Source: Desulforamulus aeronauticus DSM 10349
GTDB lineage: Bacteria > Bacillota > Desulfotomaculia > Desulfotomaculales > Desulfotomaculaceae
Assembly (NCBI RefSeq): GCF_900142375.1
Contig: NZ_FRAR01000014.1
Span: forward strand, 62,001-126,000
DNA length: 64,000 nt
Direction of reading: 5' to 3'
Under the pieces are notes generated by a model. The model was not told the DNA's origin. It did no database searches and was given only the letters and a program-made list of their open reading frames with translations. Both the position numbers and the translations under genes were made by a program. Shown in pieces: positions 63,455 through 64,000 of this stretch. Within the stretch, counting starts at the first letter, position 1. Each line of letters starts with the position of its first letter.

Positions 63455-64000
63455 CTAATTCTGTTCCTTCAAATCCTTCATACTAAGTGCAACCCTTTGT
63501 CTTTCTAAGTCTACGGAAAGAACCCGCACCTGTACCACATCTCCTACGGAAACAACATCCAGCGGATGACGGAAACGGCGGTCACTTAGCTCTGAACGAT
63601 GAACCATACCGTCATTCTTCAAGCCAATATCAACAAATACTCCAAAATCCACAACATTCCGCACAGTGCCTTTTAGTTCGATACCCGGTTGTAAGTCTTC
63701 AATCTTTAATATATCCGTACGGAATAAGGGGGCCGGCAAATCTTCCCTGGGGTCTCTGCCAGGTCGCAAGAGCCCGTCAATAATATCTTTCAAAGTGGGA
63801 ATACCGACATTGAGCTTAACAGCCATTTCTTCCGGCTTAATTTCGTTAAGTCTCTCTTTCATTTTGGTGCTCCCAATATCACCTTCGGCGCAGCCAATTT
63901 CATTTAACAATTGTTTGACTGCGGGATACGACTCTGGATGAATACCTGTTTTATCTAGCGGGTTGGTGCCCTCTAAGATGCGTAAAAAACCCACACTTTG
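63455..64000 (-). CDS. tex: Tex-family RNA-binding protein, 5' part off the window
   Basis: 181 C-terminal codons, continuing past the right edge. VGFLRILEGTNPLDKTGIHP is the region before the helix-hairpin-helix and the C-terminal S1 domain (about last 80 codons, ELKGTVRNVVDFGVFVDIGL and MVHRSELSDRRFRHPLDVV). The order fits Tex. Function: RNA-binding protein with a role in transcription or RNA metabolism. Confidence 0.92.
   Translation of the reverse strand, partial: QSVGFLRILEGTNPLDKTGIHPESYPAVKQLLNEIGCAEGDIGSTKMKERLNEIKPEEMAVKLNVGIPTLKDIIDGLLRPGRDPREDLPAPLFRTDILKIEDLQPGIELKGTVRNVVDFGVFVDIGLKNDGMVHRSELSDRRFRHPLDVVSVGDVVQVRVLSVDLERQRVALSMKDLKEQN

Noticed and set aside
1-64000. CRISPR array, prophage or insertion sequence
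   Set aside because: No regular direct repeats with spacers, no integrase, capsid, tail or transposase gene was recognised; the accessory blocks lack visible terminal repeats.

Overview
The window reads as chromosomal DNA of an anaerobic, endospore-forming, low-to-moderate GC Firmicute, most like the Desulfotomaculum/Desulforamulus branch of the Peptococcaceae. The reasons are the sporulation genes (spoIVA, a SpoIIP-type amidase, the YIEGIA module, spmAB, a gerW/ytfJ homologue, a Gmad2-domain lipoprotein), an IspH-ribosomal protein S1 fusion, a DHH-CBS-CCA-transferase fusion and strong AGGAGG ribosome sites. No rRNA, tRNA, CRISPR array or intact insertion sequence was seen. Species assignment is inference.

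Layout. 1-598: start of a GNAT-like gene, cut by the left edge. 680-4480 (+): sigma-A promoter, proline T-box, proB-proA, a palindrome-rich gap, proC and a 42-residue ORF. 4522-8481 (-): ACT-domain protein, hom, thrB, lysC, with a likely internal start for a LysC beta subunit. 8684-11623: spoIVA and three small genes (two short unknown proteins, one DUF1540 protein). 11827-14996 (+): MacAB-type three-gene exporter. 15247-21015 (-): accessory block of an XRE regulator, a TerB_N/TerB_C membrane protein, a BrxD-like P-loop ATPase and an Lhr-like DEIH helicase, probably a defence or DNA-processing system; then a gene remnant and an MNT/HEPN pair. 22455-30120 (-): DUF1614, SpoIIP, YIEGIA, its capping subunit, DUF512 radical-SAM protein, der, plsY, gpsA.

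30400-33936: an alcohol dehydrogenase, acetyltransferase, iron-sulfur flavoprotein-like and cyclophilin-like lipoprotein operon facing a MerR/AdhR-like regulator, with a textbook 19-bp-spacer MerR promoter between them. 34188-37480 (-): cmk, plsC, ispH-rpsA. 37593-40856 (-): aroF, tyrA, aroA (shikimate/tyrosine); a PLP aminotransferase diverges at 41120, and hutP-like plus aroH lie at 42400-43207. 43336-51324: small unknown proteins, rluB, spmA, spmB, a PAS histidine kinase, gerW, a DUF2953 protein, a Gmad2 lipoprotein and a zinc-ribbon membrane protein.

51836-58162: a lipoprotein (+), then scpA, scpB, trpS, an M50 protease and the DHH-CBS-CCA enzyme (-). 58391-59908 (-) is a very AT-rich island of short unknown genes, including a sigma-region-4-like protein and a secreted protein. 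60280-64000 (-): lysA, two small genes, an EamA transporter and the C-terminal end of tex.

The core is amino-acid biosynthesis (Pro, Asp family, aromatics), isoprenoid/lipid/translation housekeeping and sporulation. Accessory insertions sit at about 15.2-22.4 kb, 30.4-33.9 kb and 58.4-59.9 kb. Many genes appear to start with TTG, judged by Shine-Dalgarno spacing. All functional statements come from motif recognition by eye; no database search was possible.
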